Below are positions 25,378-33,397 of a stretch of 64,000 nucleotides of DNA, piece by piece. Source of the stretch: Allobacillus halotolerans (GTDB taxonomy: Bacteria; Bacillota; Bacilli; Bacillales; Alkalibacillaceae); the NCBI RefSeq assembly GCF_028743495.1, contig NZ_CP117968.1, one strand, 5' to 3'. Position 1 is the first letter of the stretch, and the number at the start of each line of letters is the position of its first letter. The notes under the pieces are model-generated. The model saw only the letters and a list, made by a program, of their open reading frames with translations. It searched no databases and was not told the origin of the DNA. The position numbers were made by a program, and so were the translations under genes.

Positions 25378-25689
25378 ATGAAATGGTATAAACTTGTAGC
25401 TCCAGCAGCGGTCGGTTTGATTGCAGGAGCGGTCATCGGTAAAAAAGTCAAAGATCAATGGTTAATCCCTGAAGTAGCTTTGAACCGAGTCAAAGAAATG
25501 TACAAAGAAGATGGACCGATTAGTGGTTCATGGATTATGATGCAAAAAGAACCTTATGAGAAAGACGGGGAAACATATACCGTATACCGTGGTGGAATCT
25601 CTAGAAACATCGACGGCGTCACTTCTCAATATCAATTCAAAGTGAATGCCAAAAACGGAGAAATCTTATCAACAGGGAAAGTCAGTTAA
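25378..25689 (+). CDS. ytzB: YtzB, PepSY-domain small membrane-anchored protein
   Basis: 103 residues. An N-terminal hydrophobic segment (LVAPAAVGLIAGAVIG) is followed by a PepSY-like domain ending YQFKVNAKNGEILSTGKVS. The ATG at 25378 follows GGATGGAG at 8 bp; a GTG nine bases earlier overlaps that site. A TATAAT at 25333-25338 is the likely -10. PepSY proteins often modulate peptidases, but this is only a family trend. In B. subtilis ytzB also lies next to ytoP. Confidence 0.85.
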   Translation: MKWYKLVAPAAVGLIAGAVIGKKVKDQWLIPEVALNRVKEMYKEDGPISGSWIMMQKEPYEKDGETYTVYRGGISRNIDGVTSQYQFKVNAKNGEILSTGKVS

Positions 25690-25694
25690 TGAGT

Positions 25695-25738
25695 AGCTCA
25701 TCCTTTACACCTAGTGTGTGAGGGTGAGCTTTTATTTT
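25695..25738 (+). terminator. Terminator of ytzB
   Basis: AGCTCATCCTTTACAC / GTGTGTGAGGGTGAGCT hairpin with a four-base loop, followed by TTTATTTT. Confidence 0.8.
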
Positions 25739-25772
25739 GTTCAATTTTTATAACCGATTCAGCGTTATATGC

Positions 25773-25780
25773 ATAAAGAA
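25773..25780. repeat. Left target-site duplication of the ISL3 element
   Basis: ATAAAGAA directly abuts the left inverted repeat and is repeated exactly at 27167-27174. Eight bp is the duplication length expected for the ISL3 family. Confidence 0.93.
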
Positions 25781-27166
25781 GGTTCTAAGTCAAATGTTGG
25801 GGTGAGCGAACGCTCACTCCTAATTTATGCAACTCGAACAGCTATATTTTTATATTGGTGATGTAGTAAAACTTTTAATCTAAAACGATCAAATCGTCTA
25901 AAACCAAATGCATTTCGCTTAATAACTTTGGTCTGATTATTAATCCCTTCAACATACCCATTATTTAAGTTGAAAGCGAAGCTGTTCATAATTTCTTTTT
26001 GCCAGTTTTGAAAGGTTGATATCGACTTTTTAAATTCATCTATTCCTGAATTCTTCACGAGATCATAATATTGATGCAGCTTCTCTTTAATAAGCTTTAA
26101 ATCCGTATAACCGATAACCTTTGCTTCTTCGAACCACTTTCGATACTCTTCTTTTAATTGATAAGCTTTCCTCAGATAATCTGATTTACTTAAGTAGTGT
26201 TCTAAATACCAGCGTTGCTTGTCGGTTAGGTTTTCTTGATGCTTATAAAATACATGTCTCATTCTCTTACATTTTTTTCGATCATATTCATCAAATAATT
26301 TTTGTTCTTTCCTTCTAACTTGTTCTAGGGCCCAATAAATATAACGACAAAAATGAAACCTGTCAGCCACTATAATAGGGCGGCCCAATGCTTGGTCTAC
26401 AGCTGCTTTAAAAGACTGACTCATATCCATGACCACGATTTCCACTTTATTACCATGTTTCTTTAAGTACTCTTTTAATGAGGACTTTTTTCTATCTTTA
26501 AGAATTTCAAGTGGCTTTCTATGTATTGGATCCGCAATAATGGTTTGATATTTTTCGCCTCCAGCGTCACCCTTGTATTCATCAATCGCAATGACTTTAG
26601 GCAATTCCTTCGTTTCCTCTAACATAGACGAGCTAATATCATCAAAACGACGCATAACAGTTGTTGAAGAGGTATTGAATCGATTGGCGACATCTTTAAA
26701 ATTCTTCCCATGTATTAATTCTATGGCTAGAGCTTGCTTAAACTCCATGGACTGTCTTTGATACCGTTCAACAACCCTATTACTTTCATAAAAACGTTTG
26801 CCACATTCTGTGTTCACACAAGAATAACGTCGCTTTCTATAAAATAAAGCCGTATTTCTACCGAAAGCCTGAACGTGTTGAATTTTTTGCACTCTATAAT
26901 CATGTACTCGATCTGTGATAGTGTGACACTCTGGGCAGGAGTGAGGTTTTCTTTCCAACTCCATATGGAGTTGGTATAGTTCATCACCTTCAAACGACTT
27001 TGTAATGATAAACTCTTCTAATCCAGGCAATGAAATGTTAAAATTCATAATACACGCATCTCCTTTTTGTGCTTGTTTATTGGTCTAAACAAAGTTTAAC
27101 AAAATTAGGAGATTGCGTGTTTTTTATTTAAAAGTTTTTCATAACCCCAACATATATATTAGAGCC
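25781..27166 (-). mobile_element. Complete ISL3-family insertion sequence, 1386 bp
   Basis: The ends are imperfect inverted repeats: left GGTTCTAAGTCAAATGTTGG and, on the opposite strand, right GGCTCTAATATATATGTTGG, both followed by GGT. The element holds one transposase gene and is flanked by 8-bp direct repeats. The intact frame, ends and duplications indicate a recent insertion. It sits between the ytzB and ytnP terminators, so no gene is broken. Confidence 0.95.
25825..27048 (-). CDS. ISL3-family transposase
   Basis: 407-residue DDE transposase. The N-terminal zinc-binding region has CPECHTITDRVHDY and CVNTECGKRFYE. A helix-turn-helix follows (FKDVANRFNTSSTTVMRRF). The catalytic core begins at VIAIDEYKGDAGGEKY (first Asp), then VVMDMSQSFKAAVDQALG (second Asp); the final Glu is likely in NNGYVEGINNQTKVIKR near the C-terminus. 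These motifs identify DDE_Tnp_ISL3. The frame is intact and the gene fills almost the whole element, so it is probably functional. Confidence 0.95.
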   Translation of the reverse strand: MNFNISLPGLEEFIITKSFEGDELYQLHMELERKPHSCPECHTITDRVHDYRVQKIQHVQAFGRNTALFYRKRRYSCVNTECGKRFYESNRVVERYQRQSMEFKQALAIELIHGKNFKDVANRFNTSSTTVMRRFDDISSSMLEETKELPKVIAIDEYKGDAGGEKYQTIIADPIHRKPLEILKDRKKSSLKEYLKKHGNKVEIVVMDMSQSFKAAVDQALGRPIIVADRFHFCRYIYWALEQVRRKEQKLFDEYDRKKCKRMRHVFYKHQENLTDKQRWYLEHYLSKSDYLRKAYQLKEEYRKWFEEAKVIGYTDLKLIKEKLHQYYDLVKNSGIDEFKKSISTFQNWQKEIMNSFAFNLNNGYVEGINNQTKVIKRNAFGFRRFDRFRLKVLLHHQYKNIAVRVA

Positions 27167-27174
27167 ATAAAGAA
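27167..27174. repeat. Right target-site duplication of the ISL3 element
   Basis: ATAAAGAA, identical to 25773-25780, directly after the right inverted repeat. It coincides with the T-tract end of the ytnP terminator. Confidence 0.93.
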
Positions 27175-27204
27175 AAACCCAGCTAGTATTTTTCACTAGC
27201 CGGG
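27172..27204 (-). terminator. Terminator of ytnP
   Basis: Minus strand CCCGGCTAGT / ACTAGCTGGG with a seven-base loop followed by TTTTTC. The IS inserted immediately beyond its T-tract. Confidence 0.85.
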
Positions 27205-27216
27205 AATCGTTTAAAC

Positions 27217-28071
27217 TTATTTATATTCATACCGTTCTCTTTTTACTTCTTCTACAATTTTACGGTCCTCGTCAAATTTGATCGCCCGGTAATAGGCATC
27301 ATGATAAAATGTGAACCAATAATTTGATGGAATAGCTTCTTCTTGCAAGTCCTTTTTCGCATGGACACTTGTCACTGGGTAATCATCATACGCCAATACC
27401 CAAAGTGGATTTTGGTGTGCATGGGTCGGCATGATATCAGCCATATGATAAAATCCTTCATCGCCATCACGGAACTTAATCACTGCATGCCCGTCACTAT
27501 GACCACCTGTGTGATGCATCGTTAAACCAGGAACAATCTCAATTTCTTCCTTAAACGTTTTCACTTGATCTTGAATAGGCTCCCAGTTTTCTTTCCAATA
27601 CGTATTCTTAGAGCGCATATTCGGATGGCGCATTTCATGCCATTCCGTTTCGGTTGTATAAATCGTTGCATTCGGAAAAGCTGAAACAAGCTTCTCTCCC
27701 TCATACTTGGACAGCCCACAAGCATGGTCAAAATGAAGGTGAGTCATTAAAATCGTATCAATATCCTCTGGTTTCAACCCTTTTTCAGCTAGGGATTCTT
27801 CCACAGAAGATTCTTCTAGTAAGCCGAAATTTCTCTTTTGTTTATCTGTGAACTTATCTTTTCCTAACCCGCTCTCAATCAAAATGTTACGATCATCTAA
27901 TTCAAGAAGAATCACATCAGAGCGTAATTCAATTTGATTTTTCTCATTCACTGGGTACATTTTTGACCAAAGTGGCTTTGGTACGACGCCAAACATAGCA
28001 CCACCATCGAGATGTGTCACACCTCCGTTTAACCACGTCAAAGTTGCTCTTCCTACGGTTAACTGTTCCAT
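27217..28071 (-). CDS. ytnP: Metallo-beta-lactamase-fold lactonase YtnP
   Basis: 284 residues. The zinc-binding motif is THLHFDHACG (near residue 110), with further ligand histidines in TGGHSDGHAV and in the C-terminal YHDAYYRAI. The protein aligns closely with B. subtilis YtnP, reported to degrade acyl-homoserine lactone-type signals (quorum quenching), beginning at MEQLTVGRATLTWLNGG. For that reason I chose the ATG at 28071 over the GTG four codons upstream, which coincides with the binding site GGGAGTG. It follows trmB by 15 bp, so both are likely co-transcribed. Confidence 0.9.
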   Translation of the reverse strand: MEQLTVGRATLTWLNGGVTHLDGGAMFGVVPKPLWSKMYPVNEKNQIELRSDVILLELDDRNILIESGLGKDKFTDKQKRNFGLLEESSVEESLAEKGLKPEDIDTILMTHLHFDHACGLSKYEGEKLVSAFPNATIYTTETEWHEMRHPNMRSKNTYWKENWEPIQDQVKTFKEEIEIVPGLTMHHTGGHSDGHAVIKFRDGDEGFYHMADIMPTHAHQNPLWVLAYDDYPVTSVHAKKDLQEEAIPSNYWFTFYHDAYYRAIKFDEDRKIVEEVKRERYEYK

Positions 28072-28086
28072 TTTTGGATTCACTCC

Positions 28087-28731
28087 CTATTTATGATTAC
28101 TAATGATACAGCGATAAATTGGCATTCCTTTTTTCGTAAACTTCTCTTCATATTCTGTCATCACATTTGTAGGGTCTTCAGTTGCATGTAAATCCAAGGT
28201 GACTTCTTCTAATAATAAGCCAAACTGCGAAAAACTGACAAGCGAGTATTCGAAAAGATGCTGATTATCCGTTTTCATAACGATCTTACCGTTCGGCTTT
28301 AAAATCTGTTGATACTGTGACAAAAATGATTGATGCGTCAGTCGTCTTTTTTCATGGCGATTTTTTGGCCATGGATCTGAAAAATTTAAATAGATTGTTT
28401 CTAATTCATTTTCTTCAAAAATATCGCTTAGCTGATCGGCGTTTTCATGAAGCAGCCGTACATTTTCAACCTCTGCTTCTTTCACGCGATCAATCGCTGA
28501 CACGATGACATTCTTCTGAAGTTCCATACCGATAAAATTAATATTTGGATTTTTTGTCCCCATACCTTGAATGAATCCACCACGTCCACTTCCGATTTCT
28601 AAGTGAATCGGTCGATTTGTATGTTGAAATTCTTGCTCCCACTTCCCTTTGTTCTGAGAAGGCTCAAGGACTACGATGCCATCATGTTGTTTAATATAAT
28701 CTTCTGCCCAGGGCTTATTTCGAACTCTCAT
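28087..28731 (-). CDS. trmB: tRNA (guanine-N7-)-methyltransferase
   Basis: SAM-dependent enzyme that makes m7G46 in tRNA. The 214 residues contain the SAM-binding loop HLEIGSGRGGF (near residue 41), FIGMELQKNVI, the conserved NFSDPWPKNRHEKRR catalytic/tRNA-binding block (near residue 115), and the C-terminal TEYEEKFTKKGMPIYR. The ATG at 28731 follows GAGGTGA; a GTG three codons upstream overlaps it. It is followed closely by ytnP, as in B. subtilis. Confidence 0.95.
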   Translation of the reverse strand: MRVRNKPWAEDYIKQHDGIVVLEPSQNKGKWEQEFQHTNRPIHLEIGSGRGGFIQGMGTKNPNINFIGMELQKNVIVSAIDRVKEAEVENVRLLHENADQLSDIFEENELETIYLNFSDPWPKNRHEKRRLTHQSFLSQYQQILKPNGKIVMKTDNQHLFEYSLVSFSQFGLLLEEVTLDLHATEDPTNVMTEYEEKFTKKGMPIYRCIISNHK

Positions 28732-28815
28732 CTCTTTCACCTCAACTGCTATCTTATCATTATGCTTTCGAAAGAGAAAGATAATTTGATCGGTTTAATC
28801 GGATCCTGACAGTTG

Positions 28816-29137
28816 ATCATTGCTGGCTAATTGCTGATACAGTGCTGCTAACTGACGATAAACGCTAGCTACTGTCGATAAAGGGATTCTGACTGCTGAT
28901 AAAGCACGTCTAACTGTTGATAAAACGCTTCTAACTGCTGATAAACGCTGGCTAACTGTTGATAAAGCAATTATGACTGCTGATAAGCGCTGGCTAACTG
29001 TTGATAAAACGCTTATGACTGCTGATAAGCGCTGCCTAACTGTTGATAGAGCGCTCCTGATTGCTGATAAGCGATCCCTAACTGTTGTTAAAGCGATTCT
29101 AACTGTTGAAAAAGCACTGCCCATTATCGATAAGACA
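28816..29137. repeat. Second 21-bp tandem repeat array
   Basis: About 14 units of 21 bp based on CTAACTGTTGATAAAGCGCTT, with every second unit tending to ACTGCTGATAAGCGCTG. The period is exact over 28910-29118. The shared core ACTGYTGAWAA relates it to the array at 1254-1652 (ACTGCTGAAG). Translated on the minus strand it would give a seven-residue repeat (LSTVRQR, LSAVISV), but there is no binding site or family similarity. It lies between trmB and the 3' end of ytmP. Confidence 0.85.
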
Positions 29138-29195
29138 CATACCGCCAACTAAAACAAAAAAATGTCCACGAGTTCACTAGACTCATAGACATTTT

Positions 29196-29993
29196 TTAAT
29201 ATTTCCGATAAATAAATTGTTGTTCTTGTAAAAATTGCAACCACTGATCTACTTTTTCTGATTCTCTCCGTTCAATATGCCAAAGAATATAAGAGATCGT
29301 CTGAGCCACTAAGTACCAGTTCATACGTTCCAACAAATCATTGGTTTCTTCCAAACCGTAATGGTGTAGCCATTCACTCCACTGGTTTCTAGGAACGTAA
29401 ACCCATAAAAACATACTTAAGTCGAGTGCTGGGTCAGCGATGATTGCTTGGTCCCAATCAATCAGGTAAAGGTGGTCGTCTTCTCCTTTAAGCCAATTTT
29501 CATGGAACATATCTGAGTGACAAACAACTTTTTTCTCATGATCGATTTCTTGGGCATAGCGCGATAAAAATCTTGTCGCTTGGGAGATTGATTCATTTTC
29601 CAACATGTCATGTTTTTTGCACTTATTCAGTAGTTGAATTAAGTAAGCTGATGGACTTACCGGTTTTTTTCCCATTCGCATAAACAAATCCAATATTTCA
29701 CTTGAATGGTGGATTTTACTCAATAAGCCAACGACTTCTTCATTTTGCATTTCCGGACGAGTGAGCTCGCGACCTTCCATCCACTTTTGCGCTGTAATGA
29801 CATCTCCGTTTGATAACCTTTTTGTCCACATAAGCTTCGGCACAATACCTTCCGCGGATAAAATTGCGATAAACGGATTTGAATTTCGTTTCAAAAACAG
29901 CTTGTTATTCTCTTTTTCGGCAATAAAGGCCTCGCCAGATGTTCCTCCCGCCGGAGAAATCATCCAATCAGAACCGAGAATTTGTTCCATCAT
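29196..29993 (-). CDS. ytmP: Aminoglycoside-phosphotransferase-fold kinase YtmP
   Basis: 265-residue protein of the APH/choline kinase superfamily. The catalytic loop is VCHSDMFHENWL (near residue 158), and the metal-binding Asp follows in LIDWDQAIIADPALDLSMFL. The N-terminal lobe holds the nucleotide-binding strands (KLFLKRNSNPF). Homologues in bacilli are called YtmP. The substrate is unknown, with small hydroxylated metabolites (choline, sugars) typical for the fold. Two adjacent ATG codons can serve as the start. Confidence 0.85.
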   Translation of the reverse strand: MMEQILGSDWMISPAGGTSGEAFIAEKENNKLFLKRNSNPFIAILSAEGIVPKLMWTKRLSNGDVITAQKWMEGRELTRPEMQNEEVVGLLSKIHHSSEILDLFMRMGKKPVSPSAYLIQLLNKCKKHDMLENESISQATRFLSRYAQEIDHEKKVVCHSDMFHENWLKGEDDHLYLIDWDQAIIADPALDLSMFLWVYVPRNQWSEWLHHYGLEETNDLLERMNWYLVAQTISYILWHIERRESEKVDQWLQFLQEQQFIYRKY

Positions 29994-30161
29994 TTCACCA
30001 CTTTTCGTCCTTCAATCTATGTATCTAGTAAAAATTGAAAAAGTCCAGGGACACGAATGATCCCCCGACTTAAAATTTAAGTCATAAGTTGTCGATTTAT
30101 TTTCATCTACCTAAATAGATTAACGCATTTTCGACAAACATTTCAAGGGGTAATTCAAACT

Positions 30162-31091
30162 TTATTTTCTTTTTACGACTCTCGAATGGTTTTCTTTTTC
30201 GATTAAACACCGATAACACCGCCCAGTAACGCCATCTGCTTGATAAGATAATTCTTTTTCTGAATTAATTTCTATCCGTGATCCTGTGAATGTTTCGACT
30301 TCTTTAAAATTGGTATGTTTCCCAATGAAAATGGACAAGAACACCAACAGTAGTTTTAATTTAGAAATATTATGTACAACGGTAATTGAAAAATGTTGTT
30401 GATTGTTTTTAGCGTTAGGAGCAATTTTCATGCCTCCACCGAAATAAGGATGGTTACTCAACGTAATCAGCCAAACATCTTCAAATTGATAGGTTTCGCC
30501 ATCAATCTTTGCTTCAAAGTTCTTTGTTTGAAAGGTATATAGAGTTGCTAAAATACCAATGACATAAATTAAGAAAGTTAAATGCAATTTATTCAATAGC
30601 CGCTTAAAACGCGATGCATTTACACGTTCAGTAATCTCTGCATCGAAACCAAAGCCGATCGTAGAAGCAAACAATTTTAATTTGTTCTTTGCTAACAGAT
30701 CTGTTCGATATGTACCAAACCAATAAGGTTTTCCTTTTATTCTGGAAAACAATATGTTGAGATGACGTTTTGGATTTAACGATGTTTTCCAGCCTCTAGC
30801 AAGATCATTACCAGATCCAACAGGCACAAAAGCCAATGGGATTTTTGGATAATCCTTTAGCCCGTTTAACACCTCATAAAACGTGCCATCTCCTCCTACA
30901 ACAATCAATTGTTTCACACGTTCATGATGCATGGCGGCAATTTGTTCAGCTAATGAAGTAGCATGACCTGTATATTTCGTGTGAAAGGTTTTACAACGCT
31001 TCTTCAACTGTGGATGGCTTGTCAAAAACTCTTCAACAACTTTTTGTCCTTGCCCTTTCCCTGCCGTCGGATTAATTATAAATATATGCAT
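30162..31091 (-). CDS. ytlR: Diacylglycerol/lipid kinase family protein YtlR
   Basis: 309 residues of the diacylglycerol-kinase catalytic family. The N-terminal INPTAGKGQGQ and the ATP-binding VVGGDGTFYEVLNGL with PVGSGNDLARG (near residues 65-98) are diagnostic. The C-terminal beta-sandwich includes LSNHPYFGGGMKIAPNA, and SYQADGVTG closes the domain. It is a putative lipid kinase; the true lipid substrate is unknown. It is the last gene of ytlP-ytlQ-ytlR, starting 3 bp after ytlQ. Confidence 0.9.
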   Translation of the reverse strand: MHIFIINPTAGKGQGQKVVEEFLTSHPQLKKRCKTFHTKYTGHATSLAEQIAAMHHERVKQLIVVGGDGTFYEVLNGLKDYPKIPLAFVPVGSGNDLARGWKTSLNPKRHLNILFSRIKGKPYWFGTYRTDLLAKNKLKLFASTIGFGFDAEITERVNASRFKRLLNKLHLTFLIYVIGILATLYTFQTKNFEAKIDGETYQFEDVWLITLSNHPYFGGGMKIAPNAKNNQQHFSITVVHNISKLKLLLVFLSIFIGKHTNFKEVETFTGSRIEINSEKELSYQADGVTGRCYRCLIEKENHSRVVKRK

Positions 31092-31094
31092 GGA

Positions 31095-32015
31095 TCAGTC
31101 TCCCGGGTGCTGCATAAAATCATTATCCGGCTCATCCCACTCTGGCCGTTTGAATGACGTCGTTTGTGTGTGGGAAAGCAATGCTTCTGCAACTTTTAAT
31201 TGTTGGTATTTCAATGGTGTTCTCCCTGTACGATGTTTCATAAACCATTGATCATAGATGTGCTTATCAATGAAGTCTGTATTTAGGTGGGCTTGAATGG
31301 AATGGATGGAAGCTTTCTTTGTAATTAATGTTTTTTTGACCGGAAATTGAATGTCATGGTAATCCAATAAGCTTCTAACCATCTTTTCAACGCGATTCAA
31401 TTGAAGCATCGGGTTTAGAATAGTTTTCTCGGTATTTTCCGTTTTCTTCAACCATCTTCGTTCATCCAGTGGCTCATAAATGGCAGAAGAATCTACGGAA
31501 TCCAAAAAGGAGATACATAATATTTCAAGAGGTGTAATGAACAAAATCCCGCCATCAATGATCGCTTTCTTTATCTGAAACAACGGTTGATACATCAGTA
31601 AATAACTATCTGGGAATCTTTGTAAAAAATATTTCAACTGTTCATCTTCTTGGAGTGACGAGTCAGGATAAGAAATTTCCTGTATGGTCCCTGACGCCCA
31701 CCGCAGTTGAAAATCAATTAACTGATCCAAAAACCAATGCTTCAACTCGGATTCCGTCTCAGGCAATTCAACAGTTGGCTCTAATTCTTCCGGCTCTACT
31801 TTTTGAGACCTTAACTTCCGGAAGAAAGATTTTTTTTCAATCGATTCCAATTCATCGGTAACAGGTGGCTCACTTAATTGTTCTTGCCACTGTTCTTTCA
31901 AGCGTTTGTAACGATCATTTTTCAATCGAATAAATTGGCCAGGGTAATGAAAAATATCTGTTTCATATCTTGAAATATGATCTTGTAGCTTAATTAATTG
32001 CCCCATTTTCTTCAT
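31095..32015 (-). CDS. ytlQ: YtlQ protein of unknown function
   Basis: 306-residue soluble protein with no signal peptide or membrane helix. It has the length and operon place of B. subtilis YtlQ (between ytlP and ytlR). Visible features are an Arg/Lys-rich segment around residue 65, GGILFITPLEILCISFL (about 170-186) and VRSLLDYHDIQFPVKKTLI, consistent with a NERD-like or nuclease-related fold, but I cannot assign one. The start overlaps the end of ytlP by 26 bp; a second ATG three codons in is possible. Confidence 0.75.
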   Translation of the reverse strand: MKKMGQLIKLQDHISRYETDIFHYPGQFIRLKNDRYKRLKEQWQEQLSEPPVTDELESIEKKSFFRKLRSQKVEPEELEPTVELPETESELKHWFLDQLIDFQLRWASGTIQEISYPDSSLQEDEQLKYFLQRFPDSYLLMYQPLFQIKKAIIDGGILFITPLEILCISFLDSVDSSAIYEPLDERRWLKKTENTEKTILNPMLQLNRVEKMVRSLLDYHDIQFPVKKTLITKKASIHSIQAHLNTDFIDKHIYDQWFMKHRTGRTPLKYQQLKVAEALLSHTQTTSFKRPEWDEPDNDFMQHPGD

Positions 32016-32601
32016 CCCATGTTTGATTTACTATGTTTAGTTTTGGATAAACAGCCACCGGTTCGTAGCTCTTGTTATGTCCTCGTTTAACGGTATATAA
32101 ATTCATTTGATTCACTGAACAATCAATCGGCTGATCCAGTTCAAGCTTTTCGGTTAGGCGATCTGCAGAAATATATTTTTTATCCTTTTCCCACTTTTTG
32201 GCCAATGTAATATGCGGGCGGTATGGTCGACGTTCTATGTCAAATCCAAGCGATACCATTTCCTGTTCAACTTTTCCCTGCAGGGCAAGCAGCGGCTCGG
32301 TAGGCGCTATGTCCGCATACATGACACGTGGTTGATCTTCTTTCCCGAAAAAATTCACTCCGGTTATATGTAACGTAAGGTCATGAGGAATTGATATCTT
32401 CGCCAAACGCTCTTTTACTTGCCATAATTTCTCGTCACTGACACTACCTAAAAACTTAAGCGTCAAGTGAAAATCCTCTGGGTTTAGCCATCTACGGTAA
32501 TTCACATATGGTGAAAGGATCTCCTGCCATTTTCCTAATTGTTCTTCAACATGTTCTGACACAGGTATTCCAATGAAATAATGGGGGTCTTCTGGCAACA
32601 T
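31990..32601 (-). CDS. thpR: RNA 2',3'-cyclic phosphodiesterase (2H family)
   Basis: 203 residues with both catalytic histidine motifs of the 2H phosphoesterase superfamily: FHLTLKFLG near residue 43 and PHITLAKKW near residue 128. These proteins (ThpR, formerly LigT; YtlP in B. subtilis) hydrolyse 2',3'-cyclic phosphates on RNA and can ligate tRNA halves in vitro. The start is an ATG with only a weak GAGAGTGA binding site. First gene of the ytlPQR cluster. Confidence 0.9.
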   Translation of the reverse strand: MLPEDPHYFIGIPVSEHVEEQLGKWQEILSPYVNYRRWLNPEDFHLTLKFLGSVSDEKLWQVKERLAKISIPHDLTLHITGVNFFGKEDQPRVMYADIAPTEPLLALQGKVEQEMVSLGFDIERRPYRPHITLAKKWEKDKKYISADRLTEKLELDQPIDCSVNQMNLYTVKRGHNKSYEPVAVYPKLNIVNQTWDEENGAIN

Positions 32602-32675
32602 TCGTCACTCTCTTTCATTTTTTATTCGAATAGTAAGATTATTTTACTACAAACTTTGACAAAAATCATCTTTAA

Positions 32676-33386
32676 TTAACTTCTCAGTAAATCTAGTTCT
32701 TCTTCAGATAACTCCCGGTAGGCGCCTGGTGTTAACGACGTATCAAGCTCCAACCCTTTCATTGACCTACGATGAAGATGAAGCACTTTTTTGCCTACAG
32801 CAAGGAACATTCGTTTAATTTGATGAAATTTCCCTTCGATCACAGAAACCTCAATATAGGATCGTTCGTCGAAGGACCGAATGATCGATAGTTTTGCAGG
32901 TTTGGTCACATAACCATCATCGAGGGTAACTCCTTGCTCAAATGCCTTCACGTCGTCTTCTGTCACTTTACCGAGAATATCGGCTTCATATACTTTTTCA
33001 GCATGATAATTCGGTGATGTTAGTTGATGGGCTAATTGCCCGTCATTCGTTAACAGCAATAAGCCCGTTGTATTTTTATCTAACCGACCGACCGGAAACA
33101 AATTGTACGGTTTAAACTCATCTCCAATCAAATCGGTCACACATTTTTCTTTCACATCTTCGGTTGCTGAGATCACACCTGCTGGCTTGTTCAGCATTAT
33201 ATAAACATATTTTTGATAGTGAACAGTCTTGCCACCCACGACTAAGTCAGCTGTATACGGATCGACATGTGTCGCAAGATCTTTGACAGGCTTACCATCC
33301 AACAAGACTTGTCCTTTTTTGGCTAACTTTTTCACATCTTTTCGAGAACCAAAACCTTGATTCGCCAGCAACTTATCCAAACGCAT
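32676..33386 (-). CDS. ytzG: RsuA/RluB-family 16S/23S rRNA pseudouridine synthase
   Basis: 236 residues. An N-terminal S4 domain (MRLDKLLANQGFGSRKDV) is followed by the catalytic domain with the Asp-bearing motif PVGRLDKNTTGLLLLTNDG (near residue 100) and the C-terminal GKFHQIKRM. This is the small RsuA-type form present in bacilli as YtzG; the modified uridine cannot be decided. The ATG at 33386 is preceded by AGGAG at 8 bp; the GTG just upstream is less likely. It follows ytgP by 11 bp and is probably co-transcribed. Confidence 0.92.
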   Translation of the reverse strand: MRLDKLLANQGFGSRKDVKKLAKKGQVLLDGKPVKDLATHVDPYTADLVVGGKTVHYQKYVYIMLNKPAGVISATEDVKEKCVTDLIGDEFKPYNLFPVGRLDKNTTGLLLLTNDGQLAHQLTSPNYHAEKVYEADILGKVTEDDVKAFEQGVTLDDGYVTKPAKLSIIRSFDERSYIEVSVIEGKFHQIKRMFLAVGKKVLHLHRRSMKGLELDTSLTPGAYRELSEEELDLLRS

Positions 33387-33397
33387 CACACATTCTC

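Noticed and set aside
28795..29148. Open frame of 117 codons with an LSTVRQR/LSAVISV pattern
   Set aside because: Same reason: it is the translated 21-bp array, without start signals.
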